Assembly (NCBI GenBank): GCA_026419775.2
Contig: JAOPGA020001241.1
Location: forward strand, 1-64,000
DNA length: 64,000 bases
Source of the DNA: Acrasis kona
Taxonomy: Eukaryota; Heterolobosea; Eutetramitea; Acrasida; Acrasidae
Direction of reading: 5' to 3'
Position numbers and translations under genes: made by a program. The notes under the pieces were generated by a model. It was not told where the DNA came from and did not search any database. It saw only the letters and a list, made by a program, of their open reading frames with translations. Positions 37,877-49,231 of this stretch are shown here, piece by piece. Position 1 is the first letter of the stretch. Each line of letters starts with the position of its first letter.

Positions 37877-40800
37877 ATGAAGGATGAAGAGTCGTTGAAG
37901 GTGACTCCATCCGACGCCTTTGAGCTATTAGAGGCCGAGGACCAAATTATACATACGTTCAACAAGTACACTTTAAAGTTAATAAAAGGAGCCGAGTGGA
38001 GACTCTATAATGCCAACAGGAACATTTTCACACTTGAGTTCCACGACAGCAAACTTGAAGAAGAGTTTGTTTTGTATTATTATGGAGAAACAAGGTAGGC
38101 GTACTAACATTACTCAAGTCTAACTCTCAGATTTCGGTTCAAGATTATTGCTTGGCTAGCGCTTATAATTTGGATGGGATCGTGGGCTATTGATATGGTC
38201 GCTCAAGACGACTACGAAAATTCAATTCTATTTCATTTGATTCCATCTTCAGTGATAGCTTGTTGTATAGTTCCGCTGTATTTCAAAAATGTTCAGCAGT
38301 CTACACGGAAAACAGAACTGGTGATGATATTAGCAGTACTTAGCTTATGCGCTGTGGAGGGATTTTCGTGGGGGAGGGGAGCTAGAAACTCTACAAATGC
38401 GGCTCCTATTCCCGATACAGGAATGTTTACTGTGCTAGTCTTATATGTTTTAACAAAAATAAGATTTAAAACATGTGTCTGGATACCAATTGTAACTATG
38501 GTCTTTTATATAGTGTCCATGTTATCTTACTGCAGTAAGTCATGGGTAGGAGGTTATAGCCTATATCGTCAGCCACTTTCCTTCTGTATAGGAATGTTAA
38601 TTGCAGTGGTGGCTGGTCATTTACAAATTTGGGTCATAGAAAGAGGTTATAGACAAACTTTTTTGAGTGAAAAAAATATGCTTGTCGAAAATGAAGTAAG
38701 CGATGAAGAGTTAGCTAGAAGTAGATTAATTCTAGAGAACATTATACCTGTTCACTGCATCAGCCAACTGAAATATCACATTTCAAATAACACACCAATA
38801 GAGGTTAATAAAACTACAGCTGAATCTCAGTCTACATTTTTAATGAGGGACAGGTTTTATTTGTTTGAACATTTTGAAGATGTTTCTGTTTTATTGTCCG
38901 ATATCGCAGGATTTACACAATGGAGCACGAAAACTCCAGCAGAAAAGGTTATTAAGATTCTCCACCAGATGTTTAGTACTTTTGACCAGATATCTAATGA
39001 TTTAAATATTGAAAAAATAAAAACAATTGGTGATGCTTATTTTTGCTATACTGGTGGCGAAGAGGGCATTCTCAAATCACATCCAGTAAGAATGGCCAAG
39101 ATGGGTGTGCAAATGTTAGCAGCTCTTGAGGCTTTAAACAAAGTTCATGAATGGGGACTCCAAATTCGTATAGGAATAGGACGCGGGCCCATGCATTTGG
39201 TGATTATTGGCCACAAGACATTGACATTCGACTGTTTCGGAAAAGCTGTAGAGATTGCCAAGAAAATGGAGAGTGGGTCTGCTGTAGGTGCTGTTCAAGT
39301 GTGTAATTATACTAAGGATGCTATAGCCAATACATACTCATTGGCACATAGAATGGATTATGAATTCCAACAGGGTGAAGTTATTTCTGGTCACTTGATA
39401 CAGTTGAATTGTAACGAGCTGTCATCATTACCTTCATTTACATCGCTCAAAACCGGTCCTAGTGTTGAAACGAAACAAAAATTCTTAAACTTTAATGAAG
39501 AAAACAATACTGCATCTCCTGAAAAAACTGACCATCAAGCGTCTGATATTATTAGCGTGGTGACCGCCGTAAAGAGGAAAATTGTACAGTCGACTTCGCT
39601 AGATTTTAATGTATTTTTGTTGTTATTTGTAAAAAATGTAAAATTGAACTTTGAGATGGTTAAAGAGCTGTACCCAGAAGAGGTATATACTTTTAGGTTT
39701 ATCTCTATTTTCCAGACCATAGTCTTTAGTTATGTCTGTACAAACAATGTCTTATATTTTCCATTAGAGAGCGACAACAACGGAGCATACGTAATGTATG
39801 CGATAACTGTCATGTATGTATTACTAATGATTCCAATATGGACAACAGTTGGGAAACGAGTAGTCACTGGAATATACACTTACTTTATTACTTATTTACT
39901 CAATATTGGTTTCTTATTGGCCGTCACAACTAACTGGAGATTTAGTTGGTCCTCCGATGGTGTTGTCGCATTACAAATATACATGTAAGTCAAAACGTGT
40001 ACTTGCATAATTAATATTAACATAGAACAACATTATTTCCTCTGGTCCCTTTCTGGATAAAAAACTCAATGAGTGTTTCGCTTCTCATTATAACCATAGC
40101 CACCAACCAATCCTTTTTCTTCTACTTGTTGTTTTTCGGATTCCTCATCACTATTATTCAGTTTTTTACAACATACTCATCAACATTCTCAGTCTTGAAA
40201 AGATTCATCATAAACAGGAGAAACAAGTCTAAATTATTGGAAACAAAAAAGGAGCAAGTCGTAAATGACTCCTTGGTGCAAAGTTCGCTTCCTCAATCAG
40301 TAATTAAGGAAATTGATGCCAAGGGAACCATTAACTCTGGCGAAACTCTCATACCAGATGCCAGTGCTGGCTTTATAGAAATTGTGGGTTTTTATCAATT
40401 GTATTCTTTTAACTTTAATGTGGCGCTGCATCTAATAAGAGATGTTTACTTATCCTTAGATGACGTCTGTGAACTGTATAATTGCAGAAAGATTAAATCT
40501 ATATGGAACGTTTATCTAGTTGTTGCTGGTTTAGATAAAGGATCGGCACATCAGCTTGATCTTGCTTCCTTTTCACTAAAAGCTCGAAACGTCTTTGATG
40601 AGGTTTTGGAAAAATATATAAAACAAAGCGAAGATCAACGACTAGTTGACTCGCTATCTCAAATAAACTTTAGATGTGGGCTTCACAGTGGCTGTTTCAC
40701 TGCTGGGGTTGTTGGCACAAGTAAATTTTTATTCGATGTGTTTGGCAGTACCATCAACCAGGCCAGCAGGATGTGCAGTAATTGCGAGAATGGTTGTATT

Positions 40801-40971
40801 CAGGTGTCAGATACATTTAATGCACATATCGACCGTCACTTCTTTACGACGAGTAGAGGTGAACTATATATCAAAGGGTTGGGTGCGATGAGCACCTACT
40901 ATGTTGACTCTAAAATTGAAGTCAAACCATTTCTAGAGCAACAAGAGACAATAACTGGTATTGACCTGTAG
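37877..40971 (+). CDS. Two-domain class III nucleotidyl cyclase, tmAC-like
   Basis: 1005 residues in three exons (37877-38094, 38131-39984, 40026-40971; introns 36 and 41 nt, phases agree). Order: cytosolic N-terminus, about six transmembrane helices, C1 domain (VSVLLSDIAGFTQWS, TIGDAYFCY), second membrane cassette, C2 domain (FRCGLHSGCFTAGVVG). C1 holds both metal-binding Asp; C2 lacks them but keeps KIKS and the N-x3-R pair (STINQASRM). This division is that of animal-type membrane adenylyl cyclases with one pseudo-symmetric site. A frame from ATG 37761 (MIVRQLEEHVLLYF...) could extend the N-terminus if one base is added to a T6 run near 37870. Confidence 0.9.
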
Positions 40972-41261
40972 TGTTACCGTTGGTGTTTTGAAAATAACCT
41001 TTTGGATGTCTCTTAATTTGATTGGGCACTAACAGATGAACTCCAAAATGTGTTGATGTTGTTACGTACCAATCTTTTATTCGAAAGTGGTTTAATACTT
41101 CTGCTATTACATGATTGTGATTTAGGCCTTCAATAAAAACTGTTTATATATTCATCTATGATTAATCAATGTTAAATAAGAAAGTTTGAGGACATACCAT
41201 TGTGATAAAACCATCCTCTTTGTAGACAATCTTTTAAAATAGTAGTGCATCGCCGACGTAA
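40922..41261 (-). CDS. Unidentified spliced gene fragment
   Basis: Minus-strand exon 41198-41261 joins through a 58-nt intron (41140-41197, GTATGT...AAACAG) to exon 40922-41139. The joint continues as WFYHNVFIEGLNHNHVIAEV, then NHFRIKDWYVTTSTHFGVHL and LVPNQIKRHPKGYFQ: strongly coding-like, with several His/Asn. No ATG is found in the first exon before an upstream stop, so a 5' exon is missing, or the gene is truncated by the tRNA locus. Its last 50 bp run antisense through the end of the cyclase CDS. Family not recognised. Confidence 0.45.
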
Positions 41262-41321
41262 TTATATACTATTATTTATAAATCAAATATAATGTATTAA
41301 AAAATCGATTTTCGTTATGAA

Positions 41322-41392
41322 TCAGCACTAGTATAGTGGTAGAATACAAGACTGTCACTCTTGTGACCGGGGTTCGATTCCCCGGTGCTGAG
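41322..41392 (+). tRNA. tRNA-Asp (GTC)
   Basis: 71-nt cloverleaf: acceptor stem TCAGCAC/GTGCTGA, D-arm GTAT...ATAC, anticodon stem CAAGA/TCTTG with loop CTGTCAC (anticodon GTC), T-arm with GGTTCGATTCC, discriminator G. There is no intron and no encoded CCA. Internal A-box (TAGTATAGTGG) and B-box (GGTTCGATTCC) are intact, and a TTTT terminator follows at 41396. Confidence 0.96.
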
Positions 41393-41538
41393 TTCTTTTA
41401 ACCTTGAGTTTCTCAGATTTTATTGGGCATTGCAGCAGGAAATGGGCTTTAATATCACGACTTACCAAACGCCTTAACTGTAAGAATAATAGAAGAATAT
41501 TGAATTAATTCGAAAATAATCCTTATTTATGCCGAGCC

Positions 41539-41718
41539 CTAATATTGATTGTACACATTAAAGCAAAGAAGCTGGAGGTAGGAGATGTTGGGTATTCTTT
41601 GCTCCCGTTGTCTTTTCCATGTTGTTCTGAATTCTTGCAGAGCCATAGCTAGATTGATTGGGAGATCTAGACGGATGCATTGGATATCAGCCACCTTTGG
41701 ACGGATGAACATACGCTC
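41539..41718 (-). CDS. Possible terminal exon of an unknown gene
   Basis: A 60-codon frame opens after a good acceptor (CTAAC branch-like sequence, then CCATAG at 41719-41724). It reads ERMFIRPKVADIQCIRLDLP, then INLAMALQEFRTTWKRQREQ and ends VYNQY-stop. An upstream block near 41770-41800 reading NTFILEFMK could be the preceding exon. Composition looks coding but no domain is recognised and the 5' part is unresolved. Confidence 0.3.
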   Translation of the reverse strand, partial: ERMFIRPKVADIQCIRLDLPINLAMALQEFRTTWKRQREQRIPNISYLQLLCFNVYNQY

Positions 41719-41924
41719 CTATGGTTAGCAGGGTAGGTGGACTACTTTTTAGTGTGAAGCACAGATTCGACCTTCATAAACTCCAGGATGAATGTGTTGA
41801 CTCGTCCTCCAAGTCACCTTTAGCAAATATGTCAAAGTTGTGAAGAATGTGGAAAGCCAAGAAATGCAAACAAATGTAAGTAAAAAATACAACTCAATCA
41901 ACCCATTCAAATTATTGATTGTTA

Positions 41925-42368
41925 TTAAATAAATTTATTAATCAAGTCCATTACTGCCTTATTGGCCATGGTGTGAGCCTTTCTAACCTCTTCATTGGCC
42001 TCTTTTTGGTATCTGCCAACCCTTTCGTTGGCCTCTTTTTGGTTTCTGCCAACCCTTTCGTTGGCCTCTTTTTGGTTTCTGCCAATCCCTTCGTTGGCCT
42101 CTTTTTGGTTTTCACCAATCTTCCTTAGGGCTTTTTCGAAGAGCTCAATTTTATCTTCGTCAGGACTGCCCTGGTTCTCTATATCTACATCTTTTAGTAA
42201 CATTTTTAACAATATTCTACCCTGGTTGTTGGCGCCTTGTTGGGCAACCTCCCTATAAGTTCGGTCTACTGGGGGTAAATCAATTCTGGGTGTACGAGGG
42301 ATTGTCTCCCCATTCTTCTTAACACGTACCTTCGAGTTTTTATCCATTGCAGAAGAGTGATGTGCCAT
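41925..42368 (-). CDS. Coiled-coil protein with 11-residue tandem repeats
   Basis: 147 residues, single exon, ATG at 42368. The N-terminal half is basic/acidic and unremarkable. The C-terminal third has four tandem copies of an 11-residue unit (GRNQKEANERV), encoded by a 33-bp DNA repeat at about 42000-42110 that is nearly identical between copies. The 3-4-4 spacing supports a hendecad coiled coil. Near-identity at the DNA level suggests recent unit duplication. Function unknown. Confidence 0.6.
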   Translation of the reverse strand: MAHHSSAMDKNSKVRVKKNGETIPRTPRIDLPPVDRTYREVAQQGANNQGRILLKMLLKDVDIENQGSPDEDKIELFEKALRKIGENQKEANEGIGRNQKEANERVGRNQKEANERVGRYQKEANEEVRKAHTMANKAVMDLINKFI

Positions 42369-42470
42369 CAATCATGTCAAAGTCAAAGTTAGAGGCCATT
42401 GGAGGAACATGAAGTCAACCATTTTACAAACATTTCTAGAAATGTCAAGAATTGGATACATCCTTTGTAA

Positions 42471-43007
42471 ATGCTGTTTATCAAAGCCGATGGTTACAGA
42501 ATATATTACGTATTTAATTTGAATTATGATGTGGCATCACAATCCAAGGCGGAGTGCGCTCCGCTCCACGTCATCCGAAAGTTTGAGGATTTTGTAATAG
42601 TGGTATCCGTTTTTAAACCCTCTAAGATTATCTTCCAACTAAAATTAACAGCGGACATGAACCTATCATTGTTTGGACTAGCAGAGAACATTAAAGAAGT
42701 AGCATATAAGACTGCGGGCATGGCCAGTAGGTCAATATCAGAAACATTAAACGGAATAAAGGACACATCGAACGAAAATACTTTACTACCCGAATACAAT
42801 CCAGTTCCAAAGGTAGATGTAAAACCTTTCCATAATAAAAACCTTAAGTCTTCTAGAAGTTGGCAACAAATTCCGAGGAGCTTACCTGCAACTGATGCCA
42901 AAAGCAAAACTAATGTTGTGGGTAATGTATACGTAATCATAAATGTCATAGTACTACTTGTTATTGTTGTACTATCTGTAGTACTAATTAATAAACTCTT
43001 TTTATAA
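42471..43007 (+). CDS. Tail-anchored membrane protein, 178 residues
   Basis: Single exon. The N-terminal 70 residues are beta-rich (YRIYYVFNLNY, FEDFVIVVSVFKPSKIIFQL). A short helix (SLFGLAENIKEVAYKTAGMA) and a polar linker follow. One C-terminal transmembrane helix (VYVIINVIVLLVIVVLSVVLI) with a five-residue tail makes it a tail-anchored protein, with its bulk in the cytosol. It has the outline of a SNARE- or VAP-like protein but lacks their signatures; family not identified. Confidence 0.65.
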   Translation: MLFIKADGYRIYYVFNLNYDVASQSKAECAPLHVIRKFEDFVIVVSVFKPSKIIFQLKLTADMNLSLFGLAENIKEVAYKTAGMASRSISETLNGIKDTSNENTLLPEYNPVPKVDVKPFHNKNLKSSRSWQQIPRSLPATDAKSKTNVVGNVYVIINVIVLLVIVVLSVVLINKLFL

Positions 43008-43210
43008 TTCAAGTTTTAAATTTGGTTTTTGTTCAACCTGTAGATCTAAAGATTGGATAAGAGGATTTCAAAAAATTCGAGGTGAAGGAGAATGAATAAA
43101 CATATTTTAATTTGATATTTCGTATCCAATTGTTATAAATTGTTCTCTACGCAGGTCTTCATACGTATTGAATGTGATATTAATATCAGATTTGAATATT
43201 TTACAATTTT

Positions 43211-44183
43211 ATGAATATCAAACAATACGTACGCAACTGTGTTCTTCATCATCTAAAAGTAATAGCTCTGGCCAACAAGTCCAACAAATGTACCTCGCAT
43301 TAAACAGTACATACGATTAGAAGGCGTGGATGATCGACAAAAGAAGAAAATACCATCATCGTATAGGGAGCCCTTTAGAGACCCAACAAAAACTATCATT
43401 CTACAACAGTATATTGACGAATCGTTTTATATATTTACAAGAGAAGACAAACAGATTGTTGGGCACCTGAACATCGACGCTTCTGTAGACATAACTCTTA
43501 CTTTAACCTGCGTAGTCGAGCATCTAAACAAGAAGCAATCAGTTTTTACAGTGGGGGCACATGTAGGAGGGGTTCGATTTACCGTCGATATACCCGAGAA
43601 TGCATTTGACGTTGAGTCCTATTACGGAAAGAATGTACGGTTAAGATATATTCTTTGTCTCAAATCCAAAGGGGTCATTCTACAGGTTAATTTATTCCGA
43701 ACTTAAAAGTCTAACAATAAAAAGGAACAGGATGTCATCGTGTGTAACGATAACCCTTCTCTATTTTCAATGGATCCCGTACGATTTGATCTGCACGAAG
43801 TTCAAAACTCTTTTCACATCTCAATAGACCTTGATAAAACAAACATCAAATCAACTGGAGATGTCCTTTCAGGAGGTCTCACTTTTTACAAGTTCCCCGA
43901 CCTCATCAAATTTGCCGAAGTGATCCTGCTACGCCTTGAAAGCACTGGTAAAAACAAATATACAGAGACATTATCCAAAGTAGAAATTCTGGACGGATCT
44001 CCCTCAAAAGGCGAACAATACACTTTAAGGTTTAGAATTGTTATTGGACCATCTCTGCAGAAGAAATTATCAAAAACAATTCACATTTCCGACAGGCTGC
44101 ACGTTACGTACTACGCTGACATTGTAATTGTAGACGTAATGGGGAGAAGATTTTATAAGCAGTTTGAAATAAACATTTATTGA
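43211..44183 (+). CDS. VPS26-like retromer subunit
   Basis: 296 residues in three exons, with an 18-nt first exon: 43211-43228 (MNIKQY), a 37-nt intron, 43266-43685, a 45-nt intron, 43731-44183. All phases are 0. The arrestin-like double beta-sandwich is recognisable from YYGKNVRLRYILCL in the first half and VEILDGSPSKGEQYTLRFR, ADIVIVDVMGRRFYKQFEIN in the second. These match VPS26A/B better than VPS26C, although the length is nearer VPS26C. The role would be cargo retrieval from endosomes. Divergence suggests a paralogue rather than the main VPS26. Confidence 0.82.
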
Positions 44184-44211
44184 TTTGTTCGCGTGTAATT
44201 TACAAAAGTTG

Positions 44212-47200
44212 TTATTTTGATAAGTTGTTTGTGATGAAGACTTTATTTGTTATCTGCTCATCAACTTCCACTGTGGGCGGTTTGATAATTTGTTCACCTG
44301 CACTCGTTCCGAAGAACAGTGTTTCAAAGAACAACATAATCAAAACAAATAATATTGACTTGACCAAAAATCCTATGGGTGAATTTATAAATATATCTTG
44401 GACTAACGAAATGCCACATGCTCCAAGCCAGTAATTGGATTGATTATCAAATTTGATACCGTAAATTATGAGGAAGTATGATGAAACTGCAATGTAACCG
44501 GCGCATAGCAAGTAAATAAATATAATGGTCCACCAAGGGAACCATGTTGGCTTTTTGAAAAAGGCTGCAATCTTCTTTACAAAACGATTTGTCAAATCCT
44601 CGCCAACCTCTACTTTTCTATTGATTGACATAAAGATAATCCAGATAATATTGAGGATGGCCAGTGCACCCAAGCACGAATTAATTACAACAACTCTAAA
44701 GTACCATAACGTGCCGTATTCAAGCACTACACCATTAACTGTGGCAACAGCAACAATAGCAGCCAATAATGCCAACAATGTAAACACGCCTACAATAATT
44801 ACTTTTGGTTTCGCCCTCCACACCAATAGTTCCCTTTCTCTGAACTTTTTCACACGAATATAAGCAAATGCGAAAAATATAGCAAAGAAGTACGCATCGA
44901 CAAGCACACCAGTAATGGCAGACATTGTGTTGGGAGTGAGAATTTCAAAACAGTAAGGAGCCACTATAACAAAGACGGTCACAAATGCAAAGTAGCAAAT
45001 AGATGCGACCACAAATAATAGCACTCCCTGCCAAGTCAATTTCTTGATACATTTATAAACAGCATTGGTCAGACGATCGCACTTGTAATCCAACCAGTCC
45101 AAAACCAATTTTAAAGTAGCGTGCTTTTTGGGGAGCATTTGGTTCTGAGAGCTTTGTGACTGCTCGTCAAGTAAATCTTGATCGATTTGTATATTCTCTT
45201 CAACACGTTCAATAGGTGTACCTGGGGTGGTTACATCTACATATACCATTTTTGGTGTTGCAGGTACCTGATCTACTGATGTAGAAGACAAAATGTCATC
45301 AGGAAGAACTTTCTTCTTATTGTAACCATTTGTCTTTGTGAACAAAAACAAAAACACAGTTACAAAAGGAGCCACAACCAAACTGCAAATAAAACCTGCA
45401 GCAAATGTTTGTATTATATTATCAGAATTAGATTGTCCAAAAGATAATGCGTTTCCTAGAAAAGCTCCTAGTATATAAACATAAACAATTGTAATCTTTT
45501 CGCATCTACCCAAAGCTCCTATTTTTTCTTTTGATAAATAAGAAAGGTATTGACATTCTTTGATGTATTTGTAGATTGTTCTTCTAAAGGATCCAATTTC
45601 ATACAATACTTCATGATCCTTAACTTTGACCAAACAATCAATTGTTGTAGCAACTAAAAGTGCCAACAAATATATTCCACTAAACACAGATAACACAACA
45701 ACAGTTGTATAATTGTCCTTATTTAGGCGGACAATTAGTCCTAAATCATCAAATGACAATAAATTCAAACGAGGAATCACTTCCAAGAATATTGCAAAGT
45801 CTGTCGTGTGATTACAAATACATTTGCTTGGAATTTGTGAAGTATTTAATATTTTACAACCATTGGTCAACCAAGATAATGTTGTTTTGTTGTAATATCT
45901 ACAGACTGGTGATACCACATGTGTGGTAGAGTTACTCACAGTAACATTAGGTGTGAATGTTCCAGCAATTTCAAATTGAATAGGGTCAACTAAATCATTA
46001 ACACTAATTATAGTCCTGTTGCTAGTCAAGAAGTCTAATGTTAAAATTCCAGTTGAAATATTTGGATTTGGGCCATAAGGATTAAAATAGGAAAATTGAA
46101 CTGCAGTGATAACTTGATCATAGTTACTAAACACATACAATTGATTTGTTCTGAAGGAGCTGGATAACAATAAAGATACATTACTATTAGTTATTACTTT
46201 GTTTGTCAAATCTACTGCTCTGTTCCTGCTCACAATCAATGACACATATTTGGTTTCGATATTAACGATTGAGTTGACCGATGTATTTTTTGCTACATAG
46301 TCAACTATTTGGTTGACTACTTGGCTGGCTTGATAGTATACGTTATCTAAACCCATGTTACTTGAACCCACAGCTGTACTTACAATAGAACATAACCCTT
46401 GGGCAACGTCATAGCTATAGTAAGTACTATTTGTTGCTATGTCAGATGTAATTGTTAATACCGTTTTAAATTGTTGTGTAGATACTTGTTGGCTAGATAT
46501 GAGTGTGTTCAAATTTTGTACAGCAGCTAACACCGAAGTGACATTGCTATATATTACATTAGTGGCTATAGAAGACAGTTGTTGAGGTATAGACACATCC
46601 GTGGAGGATGTAGATGTAGGAGTGGGTACTGGTGTAGAGGTGGGAGTAATAGGAGATGTAGGCACATTAGAGATTGTTTGCGTTGGAGTGGGTGCATCGG
46701 TAGGTGTTTGCGTGGGAGTTGGTGTTGATGTAGGTGTTATTGTAGGTGTTGCTGTTGGGGTAGGTGCAGCCGTAGTATTGTATGTTTCAATCACACGCAC
46801 TCTAAAGTTATTCTCATCTGAAATATAAAGATATCCAGTCAGTTGATCAAAGGAGATACTAGTTGGAGAATCCAGAGTAGCATTGGTGGATTCAACGTTA
46901 TCTCCATTAAATCCACTTAGACCAGAATTACCGGCAATTGTTGTCACTACAGAAGTTGTTCTATCAATAACTCTTAATCTCCGCCCAGCATATTCAGTCA
47001 CATATAACAGATTTCTGCTTTGGTCTAATTCTATTCCAGTTGGAGTATTTAGATTGGTGTTACTCAAACTAGAAAAAAATAAGTTTTTTTTGCATGAAAA
47101 AAATCTTACCCTGTATCTCCATTGTAAGAAGATGTTCCAGTTCCAATATAGGTTGTAATATAACCAGTGCCTCTATTTACAACTCTAATTCTATGGTTTG

Positions 47201-48959
47201 TACTATCTGCTATAAATAACAAATTATTTATACTGTCAATTTTAATTGAAGTGACAGGTGACAGATAAGCATTAATGGCCAACACGTTATCATCATTAAA
47301 GCCACTAGTTCCACTTCCTGCAAATCTTGTTATTATACCAGTTGTCCTATCCACGGCCTTTACACAAAAATTATTTTTTTCGCCAATGTAAACCAGGTTA
47401 TTTACATTATCCACAGCGACGCATGATGGAGTGTCCAGTTTTGCGAGAGTGGCCTGTCCTCCTTCTCCAGTATTTCCAGAGACTCCAGTTCCAGCGAAGG
47501 TGGATATTAAACCACTTGTTCTGTTCAACACTCTCACTATATGACTTCCAGTGTCCACAATATAAAGTAAATTCAAAACTGAATCTACAGCTAAATCTCT
47601 CACTTCAGTTGAGAGCATTGTTTTTGTAGCTAACATTCCATCTCCATTGTAACCAGATAGACCTATTCCTGCAACTACAGAAATTCTTCTAGTGGTCAAA
47701 TCCACAGAGAATACTCGCGAAGAAGCTCCTGATATATACACAACGTTATTAATCTTATCAACTGCTGTTGCGTATACTTTTCCTAATGCAAAGGAAGTAG
47801 CCGAGATACTAAATGCATTATAACCTCCTACCACCGTATCAATCGTATTGTTTAGGATGTCGACTGCTCTTATTCGTTGATTAGAAGAGTCTGCCAAGTA
47901 CAACACATTATTGATTTTATCGTAGGCTAACCCAACAGGGTTAGTTACTTTTGTCGTCGAAGCCACAGGTCCTTCTCCATTGTAACCGGAAGTAGGACCA
48001 CCTACCACCGAAGTAATGTTCTTCGTCAACGCATCAAACTTTCGTACTCTACTATTGAACGAATCGGAAATGTAAATCAGATTTTCATTTAGTTCCACAT
48101 CGTAAGGGTAATATAGATTAGTGTTAAGCGCGTTAATGTTTTCGCCGTTGTAACTCGTGGATCCGGTACCCGCAACAGTTGTAATGATTCCGGTGGTCTG
48201 ATTTATCGCTCTTATGTAATTTGATTCGTATTCGGTAAAGTAAACAATGTTTTTGGTTTTATCGTATCTAACGCTGTAAGGTGATTTGATACTGGCACTA
48301 ATCGCGGGGACATTATCTCCGGCATGGGCCGAGGTTCCTGTACCAGCTATTGTAGAAATAATTCCCGAAGTGACATTTACCACTCGGACTCTACTGTTTT
48401 CAGAATCGGCTATGAACACTCTGTTGTAATAGGGATCGTATGCAACACCGCGGGGTACTTTTAATTGAGAAGAAGTGGCTTGTATGTTATCTGCGTTATA
48501 ACCAGATTGACTTGTGCCTGCGAAAGTGGTAATAATCTTGGTGGACATATTGACTAATCTGATTCGACTGTTATAGGTGTCTGCAATGTATAATAAATTA
48601 TTCAATTCGTCGACGGCCACCCCACATGGACTATTTAGTTTTGAATTTGTGGCCAACACGTTGTCTGTAGCGACGCCAACTTCGCCAGTACCTGCCACTG
48701 TTGTAATGACTCCATCTGTCCTGTTGTACATCCTGACTCTATGACCTCCTCTCTCTGCAATGTACAAAACGTTTCTAGTGCTATCTAGCGCCAAGCTGTA
48801 TGGATTATTTAACTGTGCTTGTTTGGCCGGACCATAATCGCCAGTATAACCCAGCGTGTTCTTCAGGTCTGGTCCTATTCCTGCAAAAGTCGTCAAGTTC
48901 TTACAGTTGGACCAACTCAGCAACAGGAGCAATAAATAGAGAGTCAAGTGCCCCTTCAT
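44212..48959 (-). CDS. Large NHL-repeat, GPS-motif, multi-pass receptor
   Basis: 1568 residues in two exons; the 41-nt intron 47069-47109 falls between NHL repeats. Start at 48959 gives a signal peptide (MKGHLTLYLLLLLLSWSNC). About a dozen NHL beta-propeller repeats follow (NNLLYIADTYNSRIRLVN, ITTVAGTGxxGYNGD), then a Pro/Thr mucin-like stalk at about 46620-46790. A GAIN-type region ends in a GPS motif near residue 1030 (CRYYNKTTLSWLTNGC... CICNHTTDFAIFL) with the cleavable HT-T. About ten hydrophobic helices follow. The GPS-then-many-helices layout recalls adhesion receptors and polycystin-1; no PLAT domain is obvious. Probably a self-cleaved surface sensor. Confidence 0.88.
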
Positions 48960-49231
48960 ACTAGCGGCGAGTAATTTCCTCAAGGACCTACTTTAAAAAC
49001 GGTTGGGTGGGTGGACCTCACACGAAAAGGATTCTGAAATGGAAACTTAAGAATCAAGGAGATTGACCGCCTCAACCAATATGGCGACCAATTACCTAAA
49101 TGGTCATGCCGCCACACAAAGACGTCACGGAAATTAATAACATCAGCACTACTGTAGTAGTTGATGGAATCGAGTGGTTGACCAGGACGAACATTGCGAA
49201 CGCACACACACAAAAAAACAAATTTTACATT

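Noticed and set aside
44525-44863. 112-codon plus-strand ORF
   Set aside because: Antisense shadow of the GPS receptor's membrane helices.
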